DNA from: Hyphomicrobiales bacterium
GTDB taxonomy: Bacteria; Pseudomonadota; Alphaproteobacteria; Rhizobiales; Beijerinckiaceae
Assembly (NCBI GenBank): GCA_003963405.1
Contig: RXIY01000087.1
Span: 1-32,251, forward strand
Reading direction: 5' to 3'
Length of the DNA stretch: 32,251 bases
The stretch's first letter is position 1, and each line of letters starts with the position of its first letter. A model generated the notes under the pieces. That model did not search any database and was not told where the DNA came from. It saw nothing but the letters and a program-made list of their open reading frames with translations. Shown piece after piece: positions 16,774 to 25,415 of this stretch. The position numbers and the translations under genes are program-made.

Positions 16774-18138
16774 ATGGCTTTCATGGCGAGACGGACAGTT
16801 TCACGAAGGGTGCGCCTCGGCCTCGGCCTCGTCGCCTGCGCATGGCTCGGCGGGTCGCCGCTGCTGGCGCAAAACGCACCGCCGCTGCCGCCAACCGCGA
16901 CGCCGGCGCCCGCGCCGCAACCGGCCGCGCCGCCCCCTGCAACGCCCGCCGCCGCGCCGAACCCCGCCGCTGCGCCGGCCGCCGAGGCGAGCGCGGCCGC
17001 CCCCAAGCCCAAGCCGAAGCCCAAGCCCAAGCCGCCCGCGCCGCCGCGCGAGACGGCGCTGTCCGACGATCCGACGCCGGTTCTCCAGCCCGAAACCTTC
17101 TTCACGACCTCCAAGGCGTCGGAACGCTATGCGCAGATCGTCGATCTCGGCGGCTGGCCGACGGTCGGCGTTCCCTTGCGCGCGGGGGCCAAGGGACCCG
17201 CGGTCGTGGCGCTGCGCCGGCGCCTCGCGGCGGAGGACGACGCCGTCACCGCCACGCGCAAGCCGGGCTGGGACGCGGAGCTCACGGCGGCCGTCAAGCG
17301 GTTTCAGTTCCGCATGGGCCTCAAGCAGACCGGCGTGGTCGCGGGCGCCACCCTGCGCGCTCTCGACGTGCCGGCGGATGTGCGCTTCCGTCAGCTCGCC
17401 TCGAGCGCGCAGCGTCTCGCCGGCGTGGATTTCCCCTTCGGCGATCGCTACATCGTCGTGAACATTCCCTCGACGGCGGTGGACGCGGTGGAAAACGACC
17501 GCGTCGTCCGCCGCTACGCCGCCATCGTCGGCGATCCCGAACATCATTCGCCGGAAGTGCAGGCGAAGATCGTCGCGGTGAACATCAACCCCACATGGAC
17601 CGTGCCGACCTCGATCATCAAGAACGAGATCGCGCCGAAGATGCTGACAGACCCCGGCTATCTCACGCGCTCGCGCATCCGGGTGCTCAACAATCGCGGC
17701 GAGGAAGTCGATCCGCGCTCGATCAACTGGGCGAGCGAGCGCGCGGTGAATTACACGCTGCGTCAGGATTCGGGCGCCGGCAATTCGCTGGGCTCGATCC
17801 GCATCTCAATGCCCAATTCGCACTCGGTCTATATGCACGACACGCCGTCGCGCAATCTCTTCGCCAATGACTACCGCTTTCTCTCCCATGGCTGCGTGCG
17901 CGTGCAGGGCGTCGTCGATCTCGCGGCGTGGCTGCTCGACGGCGCCAGCGGTCCCGCGCTGACCAAGGAGGAGATCGACGCGAAGATCGCGAGCGGCGAG
18001 CGCGAGGAGGTCAGGCTCGCGCGGCCTGTCCCGGTGGTGTGGGTCTACATGACGGGCTGGGCGTCCGCCGACGGCACGGTGCATTTCCGCGACGACGTCT
18101 ATCACCTGGACGAGGTTGGCGGGGTGGCCGAACAGTAA
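16774..18138 (+). CDS. L,D-transpeptidase (YkuD domain) with peptidoglycan-binding domain
   Basis: This envelope enzyme probably makes 3-3 cross-links in peptidoglycan or attaches proteins to it. The 454-residue product has an N-terminal signal (LGLGLVACAWLGGSPLLAQ), a long Pro/Ala/Lys linker (about 34-92, including five Lys-Pro repeats), a PG_binding_1 domain (about 131-200: LRAGAKGPAVVALRRRL, then AVKRFQFRMGLKQTG) and a YkuD catalytic domain with His355 in YMHDTPS and Cys374 in SHGCVR. The layout is that of the LdtD/YcbB group. ATGs at 16774 and 16783 are both possible; GAGAGG lies 2 and 11 bases upstream respectively, so the start is uncertain by three codons. Confidence 0.93.
   Translation: MAFMARRTVSRRVRLGLGLVACAWLGGSPLLAQNAPPLPPTATPAPAPQPAAPPPATPAAAPNPAAAPAAEASAAAPKPKPKPKPKPPAPPRETALSDDPTPVLQPETFFTTSKASERYAQIVDLGGWPTVGVPLRAGAKGPAVVALRRRLAAEDDAVTATRKPGWDAELTAAVKRFQFRMGLKQTGVVAGATLRALDVPADVRFRQLASSAQRLAGVDFPFGDRYIVVNIPSTAVDAVENDRVVRRYAAIVGDPEHHSPEVQAKIVAVNINPTWTVPTSIIKNEIAPKMLTDPGYLTRSRIRVLNNRGEEVDPRSINWASERAVNYTLRQDSGAGNSLGSIRISMPNSHSVYMHDTPSRNLFANDYRFLSHGCVRVQGVVDLAAWLLDGASGPALTKEEIDAKIASGEREEVRLARPVPVVWVYMTGWASADGTVHFRDDVYHLDEVGGVAEQ
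17002..17036 (+). repeat. CCCAAG hexanucleotide repeat encoding Lys-Pro
   Basis: Five near-perfect copies of CCCAAG (one reads CCGAAG) inside the L,D-transpeptidase gene encode a Lys-Pro repeat in the linker between the membrane side and the catalytic part. Such tracts can change length by slippage without breaking the frame, which would alter the reach of the enzyme from the membrane. Confidence 0.7.
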
Positions 18139-18159
18139 GTAGGCGCGGTAAGGGATCGA

Positions 18160-18184
18160 GCGCCTCTCCTTCGAAGAGGGGCGC
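18160..18184. terminator. Weak hairpin between convergent genes
   Basis: GCGCCTCT and AGAGGGGCGC can pair imperfectly around CCTTCGA, between the L,D-transpeptidase stop and the permease stop. No T run follows on either strand, so termination is a guess from position. Confidence 0.3.
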
Positions 18185-18191
18185 GAGGCGG

Positions 18192-18968
18192 TCACTCTCC
18201 CCGTTCGCGCGCGCTTTCGTGCCAGCCGCGCAGCAGGAGATAGGAGAGCGCCGAGAGCGCGCCATAGATGGCGAGGCCGGCGAGCGAGATCAGCGCCAGC
18301 GCCGCGAACATGCGCGCAATGTCGAGCCTGAAGCCCGCCTCGACGATGCGATAGGCGAGGCCCTCGCCCTGGCCAGAGGCGCCCGCCGACAATTCCGCGA
18401 CGATGGCGCCGACGAGGGAGAGGCCGCCGCCGATGCGCAGGCCCGTGAGAAACTGCGGCAGCGCTGACGGCAGCCGCAGATGGACGAGCCTTTGCCAGGT
18501 CGAGGCGCGGTAGAGGTCGAAAAGATCGCCGAGCGCGTGATCCACGGAGGCGAGGCCGAGCGCCGTGTTGGAGAGGATCGGAAAGAAGGCCACGAGAAAG
18601 GCGCAGACCAGCACGGCGTTGTCGGGCTTCATATAGACGAGAAGCAGCGGCGCGATGGCGATGATCGGCGTCACCTGCAAGACGACGGCGAAGGGCAACA
18701 GCGCGCGCTCGAGCCATTTCGATTGCGCGAGAAGCAGCGCCAGCGCCACGCCGGAGAGGGTCGCGACGGCGAGCGCCTTCAGCGTCACGCCGAGCGTGAC
18801 GGCGAGCGAGGACAGCAGCAGAGCGCGGTCTTCGACGAGCTTGGCGAAGATTGCCGAGGGCGCGGGCAGCACATAGGGCGGAATGTTCCGCGCCGCGACG
18901 ATCCACTCCCAAAGGCCGAGGAAAGCGAGGAAAACCGCAAGAGGGATGGCGATGTCGCGCAGCTTCAC
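18192..18968 (-). CDS. ABC transporter permease, NitT/TauT type
   Basis: This is the membrane subunit of the importer encoded with the next two genes. The 258-residue product has about six hydrophobic segments, opening with IPLAVFLAFLGLWEWIV and YVLPAPSAIF, typical of SsuC/TauC/ThiX-type permeases. The cytoplasmic loop LYRASTWQRLVHLRLPSALPQFLTGLRIG is the EAA-type coupling motif that contacts the ATPase. The start is GTG at 18968, overlapping the ATPase stop (GTGA), with GGAGAG 6 bases upstream. It is the last gene of the minus-strand run. Confidence 0.93.
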   Translation of the reverse strand: MKLRDIAIPLAVFLAFLGLWEWIVAARNIPPYVLPAPSAIFAKLVEDRALLLSSLAVTLGVTLKALAVATLSGVALALLLAQSKWLERALLPFAVVLQVTPIIAIAPLLLVYMKPDNAVLVCAFLVAFFPILSNTALGLASVDHALGDLFDLYRASTWQRLVHLRLPSALPQFLTGLRIGGGLSLVGAIVAELSAGASGQGEGLAYRIVEAGFRLDIARMFAALALISLAGLAIYGALSALSYLLLRGWHESARERGE

Positions 18969-19783
18969 GCCGTCTCTCCCATGGCGCCGCGCAGGGCGAG
19001 GGAGGCGCGGCGCGCGGTTCGCGAAAAGCTCTCGCTCATGCGGTAATCGTCGTCGCGCGCAAGGGCGGGATCGACCCTGATCTCCTCGACGATGGCGCCG
19101 CGCGGGCGCGACATGACGACCATGCGGGTCGAGACGAAGGCGCTTTCGAAAATGGAGTGGGTGACAAAAACGATGGTCGCGCCGAGCCGCTCCTTGAGCG
19201 TGACGAGCCCTTCGTTCAGCTTGCAGCGCGTGACTTCGTCGAGCGCGGCGAAGGGCTCGTCCATCAGCACCAGCGAGGGCCGCGTGATGAAGGCGCGGGC
19301 GATGGCGCAGCGCATTTTCATGCCGCCCGAAAGCTCGCGCGGCAGCGCCCGGGCGAAATCGGCGAGGCCGACCCGCTCCAGCGCGTCCATGACCCGCTCG
19401 CGCGAGCCGGCGCGGCTCTCGCCGGCAAGGCGCAGCGGCAGAAAGACATTGTCGAACACATTGGCCCAGGGGAGCAGCGTCGGGTCCTGAAAGACGAAGC
19501 CGATGTTTCGTCGCGCCGAGTCGTCGGCCCAGACGATGGCGCCGGCGCTCGGTTCGGTCAGTCCCGCGATCAGGCGCAGCACGGTGGATTTGCCGCAGCC
19601 CGAAGGGCCGAGCAGCGTCAGCGTCTCGCCCTGCCGCACGTCGAGGTCAAGGCCCGCAAGCGCCGTGACGCCGTTGGGAAAGGTCTTGCCGACGTTCTGG
19701 AGCGAAACGAGGATCGGCGCGAGCGCGTCCCGTGCGCGTCCCGAGGACTTTTCTTCGCTTGCGATGAAGAGAGAGTCGCTCAT
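18965..19783 (-). CDS. ABC transporter ATP-binding protein, NitT/TauT type
   Basis: The ATPase subunit powers the importer. The 272-residue product has all nucleotide-binding motifs: Walker A GPSGCGKST (59-67), Q-loop FVFQD with Gln99, signature LSGGM (151-155), Walker B LVLMDEP (171-177), the D-loop ALDE and switch His209 in VTHS. It resembles SsuB/TauB/ThiZ ATPases. The ATG at 19783 overlaps the stop of the binding-protein gene (ATGA), and its stop overlaps the permease start, so the three subunits are translated in series. The first 20 residues are an unconserved extension before the domain. Confidence 0.95.
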   Translation of the reverse strand: MSDSLFIASEEKSSGRARDALAPILVSLQNVGKTFPNGVTALAGLDLDVRQGETLTLLGPSGCGKSTVLRLIAGLTEPSAGAIVWADDSARRNIGFVFQDPTLLPWANVFDNVFLPLRLAGESRAGSRERVMDALERVGLADFARALPRELSGGMKMRCAIARAFITRPSLVLMDEPFAALDEVTRCKLNEGLVTLKERLGATIVFVTHSIFESAFVSTRMVVMSRPRGAIVEEIRVDPALARDDDYRMSESFSRTARRASLALRGAMGETA

Positions 19784-20769
19784 GGCCGCAGATCCATGCC
19801 GACCTTCTTGCCGATGAAGCGCAGCGTATAGCCTTTTGCGTAATCGAGGTCCGCCGGCGCGACGCCCGCCTTCGCCATTTTCTGAAAGAAGCTCTTCATG
19901 CGCTGATCGGTCATGACGCCGACGCCATAGGCGCGGGCGTCGCCCCCGTCGACGACTTCGCGCTCCTTCAGTTTCGCCAGCGAAAAAGCGATCTGTCCGT
20001 CGGTCATCTCCGGATTGTCGCGCTTGATCGCCGCATTGGCGGCGGCGTTGTCGCCGTAAAGATAATTGTACCAGCCGATGATCGAGGCGTCGACGAAGCG
20101 CTGCACGAGATCGGGCTTCTTTTCGATCGTGTCGGCCCGCGTCTCGATCGTCGTCGAATAGCTGTCGTAGCCCACGTCCGAAAGCAGGAAAACATTGGGC
20201 CTGAAGCCGCCCTGCGTTTCGACGGCATAGGGCTCGGAGGTGAGAAACCCCTGCTGGATCGACTTCCTGTCGGCGATGAAGGGCGCCGAGTTGAAGCCAT
20301 AGGGCTTCACTTTTCCGTCCTGAAAACCATAGGCCTGTTTCAGCCATTGCCACAGGGAGGCGCGCATGTCGTTTGCGATGAAGACGGTCGCTTTCGGCAA
20401 ATCCTCGAAGCGGTCGAGCCCTTCGCCCGGATGCGACATGAAGATGACGGGATCGATCTGGAACATGCTCGCGACCGTGACGAGCGGCACGTTCTGCTGC
20501 ACCGATTCGAACATCTGAATCGTATTGGCGCCCATGGCGAAGTCGACGCGTCCCGCCGCGAGCAAGAGCCGCGCGTTGACCTGCGGCCCGCCCTGCTGGA
20601 TGCGGACGTCGAGCCCATAGCGCGCATAGGTGCCATCGGCGGCCGCCTGATAGAAGCCGCCATGCTCGGCCTGCGCGCGCCAGTTGGTGGCGAAGGTCAC
20701 CTTGTCGAGCGCGAGCGCCGGAAGCGCGACAAGGAGCGCGACGCATGCCGCGAGAAAACGAAGAAACAT
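19780..20769 (-). CDS. ABC transporter substrate-binding protein, NMT1/THI5-like
   Basis: This periplasmic binding protein defines the importer's substrate. The 329-residue precursor has a Sec signal (FLAACVALLVALPALA, then LDKVTFATNW). The mature part has the NMT1/THI5-like pattern: WRAQAEHGGFYQAAADGTYARYGLDV (about 31-56), GGPQVNARLLLAAGRVDFAMG, and QQGFLTSEPYAVE. This sub-group is often annotated as a carrier of pyrimidine (thiamine precursor) or riboflavin-like compounds, but I cannot fix the substrate, and no TPP or FMN riboswitch can fit in the 40-base gap upstream. The ATG at 20769 has GGAG about 10 bases upstream. It directly follows the tldE-like gene and is probably co-transcribed with it. 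Confidence 0.9.
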   Translation of the reverse strand: MFLRFLAACVALLVALPALALDKVTFATNWRAQAEHGGFYQAAADGTYARYGLDVRIQQGGPQVNARLLLAAGRVDFAMGANTIQMFESVQQNVPLVTVASMFQIDPVIFMSHPGEGLDRFEDLPKATVFIANDMRASLWQWLKQAYGFQDGKVKPYGFNSAPFIADRKSIQQGFLTSEPYAVETQGGFRPNVFLLSDVGYDSYSTTIETRADTIEKKPDLVQRFVDASIIGWYNYLYGDNAAANAAIKRDNPEMTDGQIAFSLAKLKEREVVDGGDARAYGVGVMTDQRMKSFFQKMAKAGVAPADLDYAKGYTLRFIGKKVGMDLRP

Positions 20770-20809
20770 GACGGGCGCGCTCCGTTTGACCTCGCGGCGG
20801 CGGGATGAC

Positions 20810-22144
20810 TTACACGCCGCTGGATTTCGATGAGAAATGGAACTTCTCGACGAGCATCGGCGGGGCCGCCGCCGCGCCGCCGCCGCCGGCCGCGCGCCAT
20901 GTCCGTTCCGTCGGTCCGAGCGCGACGATATTGGCGAAGAGATCGCCGAGCCGCTGATTGAAGCGCATGTTGCGCACGGGCGCGGTCACGCGGCCGTTCT
21001 CGATCAGGAAGTTGCCGTCTCGGGTGAGGCCGGTGAGCAGCAGGCCCTTGGGCTCGACCATGTTCTCGTACCAGATGCGCGTCACCAGCACGCCGCGCTT
21101 CACCGAGCGGACCATATCGTCGAGCGTGGCGTCGCCGCCCTCCATGATGAAATTGCGCGCGAAAGGAATGGCCTCGGCGCCGGTCTTCTGCGCCCAGGCG
21201 CGCGAGCGATAAAGCGAAGAGACGACGCCCCTGTCGATGAAGGCGCGGGCGCGATGCGGCACGCCCTCGTAGCCGACGCCGCCTTCCGGCGCGAGCGGAT
21301 CGGCGGGGTCGATGCGGATCGTGAGTTTCTCGTCGAAGAGCGTCTCGCCGATCAGCGCGCCGCCGCCGGGGCGCGCGTAGAAGCTGCGGCCTTCGTCCGC
21401 CGCCCGCGCATCCATCGCACTCAAGGCCCAGAAGGCGAGTTCGGCGACGGCGACCGGCTCGAGGATCACGGTGTAATCGCCGGGCTCGAGATCGACGGGC
21501 TCGGCGTCATGCGCGGCCTTCTCGCAGGCGCGGCGCGCGATGCTCTCCGCGTCGAGGCGCCCGGCGAAGAACTGATGCGCGCCCGCCCAGCCGGACCATC
21601 TGTCGGATTTGTTGCGCGCCGTGGCCGAAAGGTCGATCTCGCTGCGCCGGTCATAGGCGAAGAGGCCGGCGCTCGTCGCCAGCGCCTCGAAGCGCCGCGC
21701 GCTCGACGCGCAGCCGAACGTATCGACGCCGACGCGCGCGCCTTCCTCGATCACCCGCGCCGCCTGGGCCGCGAGCGTATCGAGCCGCAGCGCGGCCGCG
21801 TTGTCGTCGTAGCGCGCCGAGGTTTCATAGTCCTGCGGCCCCAATGGCGCGACATAGTCGGGATCGACCGGCAACATGCGGGCGATCTCCTCCGAGCGGA
21901 CGCGAGCGGCGTCGAGCGCGGCCTCGTCGAGGCGCGTCGTCGTCACCGAGCCGACGCGCCCGCCGATATGGGAGGAAATGCGCAGGCTCGTCTCGGAAGT
22001 GGCGAGATTGGTGGTAGCGCCGCCGCGCGCGAAACGCAGGCTGTAATCCTCGCCGCCGTCGATCTTCACGACGCAGGCGTCGGCGTTGGAGTGCGCGATG
22101 ATTTTCCCGGCGATTGTCTTCGCGTCGTCTGAGGTGAGAAACAT
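20810..22144 (-). CDS. TldE/PmbA-like metalloprotease subunit
   Basis: The 444-residue product is the partner type of the TldD/TldE heterodimer, a cytoplasmic metallopeptidase that digests unfolded peptides and in E. coli takes part in microcin B17 maturation. It has the PmbA_TldD fold signs: an N-terminal Ser/Asn-rich domain (LRFARGGATTNLATSETSLRI) and a C-terminal part with NFIMEGGDATLDDMVRSVKRGVLVTRIWYEN and GLLLTGLTRDGNFLIENGRV. It lacks the HExxxH zinc motif, as TldE subunits do. It starts 4 bases after the TldD-like stop. The C-terminal Gly/Ala-rich tail is probably disordered. Confidence 0.92.
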   Translation of the reverse strand: MFLTSDDAKTIAGKIIAHSNADACVVKIDGGEDYSLRFARGGATTNLATSETSLRISSHIGGRVGSVTTTRLDEAALDAARVRSEEIARMLPVDPDYVAPLGPQDYETSARYDDNAAALRLDTLAAQAARVIEEGARVGVDTFGCASSARRFEALATSAGLFAYDRRSEIDLSATARNKSDRWSGWAGAHQFFAGRLDAESIARRACEKAAHDAEPVDLEPGDYTVILEPVAVAELAFWALSAMDARAADEGRSFYARPGGGALIGETLFDEKLTIRIDPADPLAPEGGVGYEGVPHRARAFIDRGVVSSLYRSRAWAQKTGAEAIPFARNFIMEGGDATLDDMVRSVKRGVLVTRIWYENMVEPKGLLLTGLTRDGNFLIENGRVTAPVRNMRFNQRLGDLFANIVALGPTERTWRAAGGGGAAAAPPMLVEKFHFSSKSSGV

Positions 22145-22148
22145 GCGA

Positions 22149-23693
22149 TTATTCGTCGCCAGTCGTGTTCAGCACGCGGACATTGCGGAAGCGCGCGGGC
22201 GGGCTGCCGTGGGAGACCGGCGCGACCTGCACCGGCTCCGCCTTGCCGCAGGTGAAGGTGCCGTCGAGGTGATAGGTCGAGGCGTCGCCGAGCCCGTCGA
22301 GCGCGTTCCAGAAGGGAATCGTGCGGCCCTGATAGGCGCCGTCGCGCAGCAATTCGCCGAGCCTGCCGTCCTTGATCTCGTAGAAGAGCTGCCCGCCGAA
22401 CTGGAAATTGTCGCGCTGCTGGTCGATGCTCCAGCTTCCGGCGCCGACGACGTAAATCCCCTTTTCGACCCCCGAGAGGAGGTCGTCGAGCGTGCATTTT
22501 TCGGGGTTGGGCGCGAGCGAGATGTTCGGCATCCGCTGTATGGGGAAGGCCGTGGGGCTATCGGCGTAGGCGCAGCCGTTCGACGCCGACAGGCCGATGT
22601 AATGCGCCTGGCCCAGCGCCATCTGGAAGTTCTTCAGCACGCCCTTTTCGATGATGTTGAATTCGGCCGAGGAGGCCGGGGCGCCGTCGTCGTCGAAGCC
22701 GATCGTCGAGAGCGCGCCCGGCTGCGAACGGTCGGCGACGATGGTCATCAGCTCCGAGCCGAAGCGCAGATCCCCACGCATATGGGGCTTCACGAAGCTC
22801 GTGCCGGCGAAATTCGCCTCCCAGCCGAGCACGCGGTCGAGCTCGGTCGAATGGCCAACCGTTTCGTGGATGGTGAGCCAGAGATTGGTCGGATCGATGA
22901 TGATGTCGTAGTCGCCGGAGACGACGGGCTTGGCGGTGAGCTTGGCGCGCGCCTGCGCCCCGGCCTCCGCCGCTTCTGCGACGAGCCCGGCGTCGGTCAC
23001 ATACTCCCAGCCGGCGCCCCGCGCCGGAACGAGGCTGTCGCGCGAGGCCATGCGCCCGGCGGCGCGGTCGACGGCCGTGGCGGTGAACGTCGGATGGACG
23101 CGCGTGCGGGTCTGGCGGATGCGCGCGCCGAAACTATTGGCGAAAAGCCGCTCCTCGCGCGCGAGTGAAAGCGAGGCCGAGCAGAAATCGGCGCCATTGT
23201 CGCGCGCGCTCGCGCAGATCGCGAGCAGAAGGTCGGATTTCTCGCTCGTGGAGACGGAGAAAGGATCGACGCCCATGGGCATGGCCCATTCGGCCTCGTG
23301 GGCCGGGAGCCGCTCGAGCGCGATGGGCGCGCCCTGAATGGGGCGGACGGCGCGGGCGTTCTCCAGCGCGTGCGCGACGCCCTCGCGAATGCTCGCCTCG
23401 TCGAGCCGGCGCGCGCCGTAGAAGCCCCAGGAGCCGTCGAGCAGCACGCGCAGGCCGAAGCCGCGCGTCGATCGCTCGTCGAAATGCTCCAGGCGGTCGT
23501 CCTTGGCCTGCGCATATTCGCGCAGCGTCTCGCCGAGGCGAATGTCGGCATAGGCCGCGCCGCCGCGCCTCGCGCCGTCGAGCGCGAGATCGGCCAGTCT
23601 GTCGAGAGCCGTGCGGTCGAGCGCGAAGCGGCTCGCATTCGTCGCATCGGCCCGCTCCGGGGCGTCCCTGAGGGGCGCAAATGTCGGCGCCAC
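22149..23693 (-). CDS. TldD-like zinc metalloprotease subunit
   Basis: This is the catalytic subunit of the pair. The 514-residue product carries HETVGH at 276-281, the HExxxH zinc motif of TldD, and downstream the NTTGDE-ending domain with GTFTCGKAEPVQVAPVSHG, whose Cys is the conserved third metal ligand region in TldD. It is longer than enteric TldD (about 480), mainly at the N-terminus. The start is GTG at 23693 with AAGGAG 8 bases upstream. Together with the next gene it forms a complete TldD/TldE operon; such adjacent pairs are often a second set beside the scattered housekeeping tldD and pmbA. No precursor-peptide gene is visible nearby. Confidence 0.93.
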   Translation of the reverse strand: MAPTFAPLRDAPERADATNASRFALDRTALDRLADLALDGARRGGAAYADIRLGETLREYAQAKDDRLEHFDERSTRGFGLRVLLDGSWGFYGARRLDEASIREGVAHALENARAVRPIQGAPIALERLPAHEAEWAMPMGVDPFSVSTSEKSDLLLAICASARDNGADFCSASLSLAREERLFANSFGARIRQTRTRVHPTFTATAVDRAAGRMASRDSLVPARGAGWEYVTDAGLVAEAAEAGAQARAKLTAKPVVSGDYDIIIDPTNLWLTIHETVGHSTELDRVLGWEANFAGTSFVKPHMRGDLRFGSELMTIVADRSQPGALSTIGFDDDGAPASSAEFNIIEKGVLKNFQMALGQAHYIGLSASNGCAYADSPTAFPIQRMPNISLAPNPEKCTLDDLLSGVEKGIYVVGAGSWSIDQQRDNFQFGGQLFYEIKDGRLGELLRDGAYQGRTIPFWNALDGLGDASTYHLDGTFTCGKAEPVQVAPVSHGSPPARFRNVRVLNTTGDE

Positions 23694-23712
23694 TGTCGCT
23701 TCTCCTTCGGAT

Positions 23713-24459
23713 TCAGTCCGCTAATTTGAGCGCTTCGGACGCTTTTGGCAAATCGGGCGCCAAAGCCTCGGGCGCCGCGGCGTCCGCGCGCCAGCCGCAG
23801 GCGGCCAGAGCCTCGCGCATATGGTCGGGCGCCGGCGCCGTGACGTTCACCGTCGGCTTGCTGTCCTGCAAGGGAATGGCGATGGCCCTGGCGTGGAGAT
23901 GCAGCGGCGGCGCGCCCTCGCGGCGGCCCCCGCCATAGACCGGATCGCCCAGGATCGGCCAGCCCATCGCCTGCGCATGGACGCGAATCTGATGCGTGCG
24001 GCCGGTGTGGGGGGTGAATTCGACAAAGGCGCGGGCGCCGTCGGCCGAGCGGCCGAGGACGCGCCAGCTCGTGCGCGAGGGCAGGCCCAGCGGGTCCGGC
24101 CGCATCCACCAGCCGCGCGCGGCGTCGAGGCGGCCGAGCGCCAGGTCGATCTCGCCGGCCTCCTCCTGGGGCGCGCCCTCGACGACGGCCCAATAGGTCT
24201 TGGCGATTCGGCCCGTCTTGAACAGCTTGCCCAGCCGGTCGAGCGCCTTGCGATGGCGGCCGAGCACAAGACAGCCGGAGGTGTCCTTGTCGAGCCGGTG
24301 GGCGAGGGCGGGGACGCGGGGCAGGCCGAAGCGCAGCTGATCGAAGGCGTCCTCGAGGCTCGGTCCCCCTTTGGGGCCGCGATGCACGGGAACGCCCGCC
24401 GGCTTGTCGATGACGAGCATCAGCCCGTCGCGGTGCAGGAGGCGGGAGAGAAGATCCAT
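23713..24459 (-). CDS. RluA-family RNA pseudouridine synthase
   Basis: The enzyme turns specific uridines in rRNA or tRNA into pseudouridine. The 248-residue product has the catalytic motif HRLDKDTSGCL (Asp is the nucleophile) and the family blocks VIDKPAGVPVHRG, KTYWAVVEG and GRTHQIRVHAQAMGWPILGDPVYG. There is no N-terminal S4 domain, so it is the short RluA-like type; which uridine it modifies cannot be read from sequence. The ATG at 24459 gives the family start MDLLSRLLHRDGLMLVIDKP; its ribosome site is weak. It lies 19 bases before the TldD-like gene. Confidence 0.94.
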   Translation of the reverse strand: MDLLSRLLHRDGLMLVIDKPAGVPVHRGPKGGPSLEDAFDQLRFGLPRVPALAHRLDKDTSGCLVLGRHRKALDRLGKLFKTGRIAKTYWAVVEGAPQEEAGEIDLALGRLDAARGWWMRPDPLGLPSRTSWRVLGRSADGARAFVEFTPHTGRTHQIRVHAQAMGWPILGDPVYGGGRREGAPPLHLHARAIAIPLQDSKPTVNVTAPAPDHMREALAACGWRADAAAPEALAPDLPKASEALKLAD

Positions 24460-24482
24460 GGGGCGCTTATAGCAGGCCGCCG

Positions 24483-25307
24483 CTATTTTTGTTCGGCCAT
24501 GCGGTGCGGCAGCGCCATCGCCCGGCCGATGAAGGCGCCGTATTTGTGCAGCCATTCATCGGTGAGATGCACGCCGTCGAATTTGTAATATTCCTCGTGG
24601 CCCTCGAATCTGTCGATGAAATTGTCGAATTCGATCACATGCAGGTCGGGGTGGTCGCGCCACAGGGCGACGCGATAGACGTCGTTCACCTGGAAATCGC
24701 AGCCGTCGTAGAAACAGCGCAGCACGTTGCGCTTCATGCGGCTGAAGAGATTGGGCGGCTTGAACCAGCGTTCGTTCACCCGCGGTATGGAGATGACCTC
24801 CACATCGCCGGCGTCGGGAAAATATTCGATGAGTTTCTTGGTGAACTCCACATAATTGCCCGCGCCGACGTGCTGGATCTCGTCGTTGACGCCGTTCATG
24901 ACAATGACCTTGTTCGGCGGCCTGCCGTCAAAGAGCGAATAGAGCTTGTAACGGGGAAATTTTTCGCGCAGCTCCGAATAGAGAAGCCGCGAGTTGCGGC
25001 CGTTGAAGGCGACGCTGCACGCCTCGACGCCCCGGCCGCCGAGCCGGTTGGAGGCCGCCTCCGGCAGCTCCGGGAAGAGCTTGCCGTCGGAGGCCCAGGA
25101 TTCCCCGACGACAAGCACGCGGTAATTGTCGGGACCACTGTTGACGATGGAACAGGCGACGACGGGCTCGTCCGTGCGCTTGACGGTCAGAAGCGTCAGG
25201 CCGGTGGTGACGGCAAGGACGAAAAGCGCACGCCGCAACTCCGGCAGAAGTATTGCGAAACCTTCTCTCAGCAAAGCGAAGCGCCCCGGCTGTCTCCTCG
25301 CCGGCAA
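24483..25307 (-). CDS. Membrane-anchored SGNH/GDSL-like protein
   Basis: The 274-residue product has one likely N-terminal membrane segment (ALFVLAVTTGLTLLTV, about 28-42) and then an SGNH-hydrolase-like domain: GESWASDG with Ser70 (block I), NGVND at 138-142 (block III) and DGVHLTD with Asp244 and His247 (block V). Such domains often carry or transfer acyl groups on cell-surface polymers and are frequently paired or fused with acyltransferase-3 membrane proteins; one lies just upstream here. The start is uncertain: the longest reading begins with TTG at 25307 without a clear ribosome site, and a later TTG or CTG would still keep the membrane segment. Function is inferred from motifs and context. 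Confidence 0.75.
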   Translation of the reverse strand: MPARRQPGRFALLREGFAILLPELRRALFVLAVTTGLTLLTVKRTDEPVVACSIVNSGPDNYRVLVVGESWASDGKLFPELPEAASNRLGGRGVEACSVAFNGRNSRLLYSELREKFPRYKLYSLFDGRPPNKVIVMNGVNDEIQHVGAGNYVEFTKKLIEYFPDAGDVEVISIPRVNERWFKPPNLFSRMKRNVLRCFYDGCDFQVNDVYRVALWRDHPDLHVIEFDNFIDRFEGHEEYYKFDGVHLTDEWLHKYGAFIGRAMALPHRMAEQK

Positions 25308-25415
25308 GGCCAGGAGACCACGATGCGCCGCAGGCTATCAGCTTCGCGGTTCCCCCGCCACTCGTCGTTTGCGCCGTGGATCCAGAGGCCTGGCGTCGCG
25401 CCCGGGCCGAAGAGA

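Noticed and set aside
20770-20809. TPP or FMN riboswitch in front of the NMT1/THI5-like binding protein
   Set aside because: The 40-base gap is too short and contains none of the conserved riboswitch cores; upstream is coding sequence.
19780-24459. RiPP precursor peptide gene near the TldD/TldE pair
   Set aside because: The gaps between genes are 4 to 40 bases, and no short frame with leader-like features and a ribosome site was found there; no other RiPP maturation enzyme is present.
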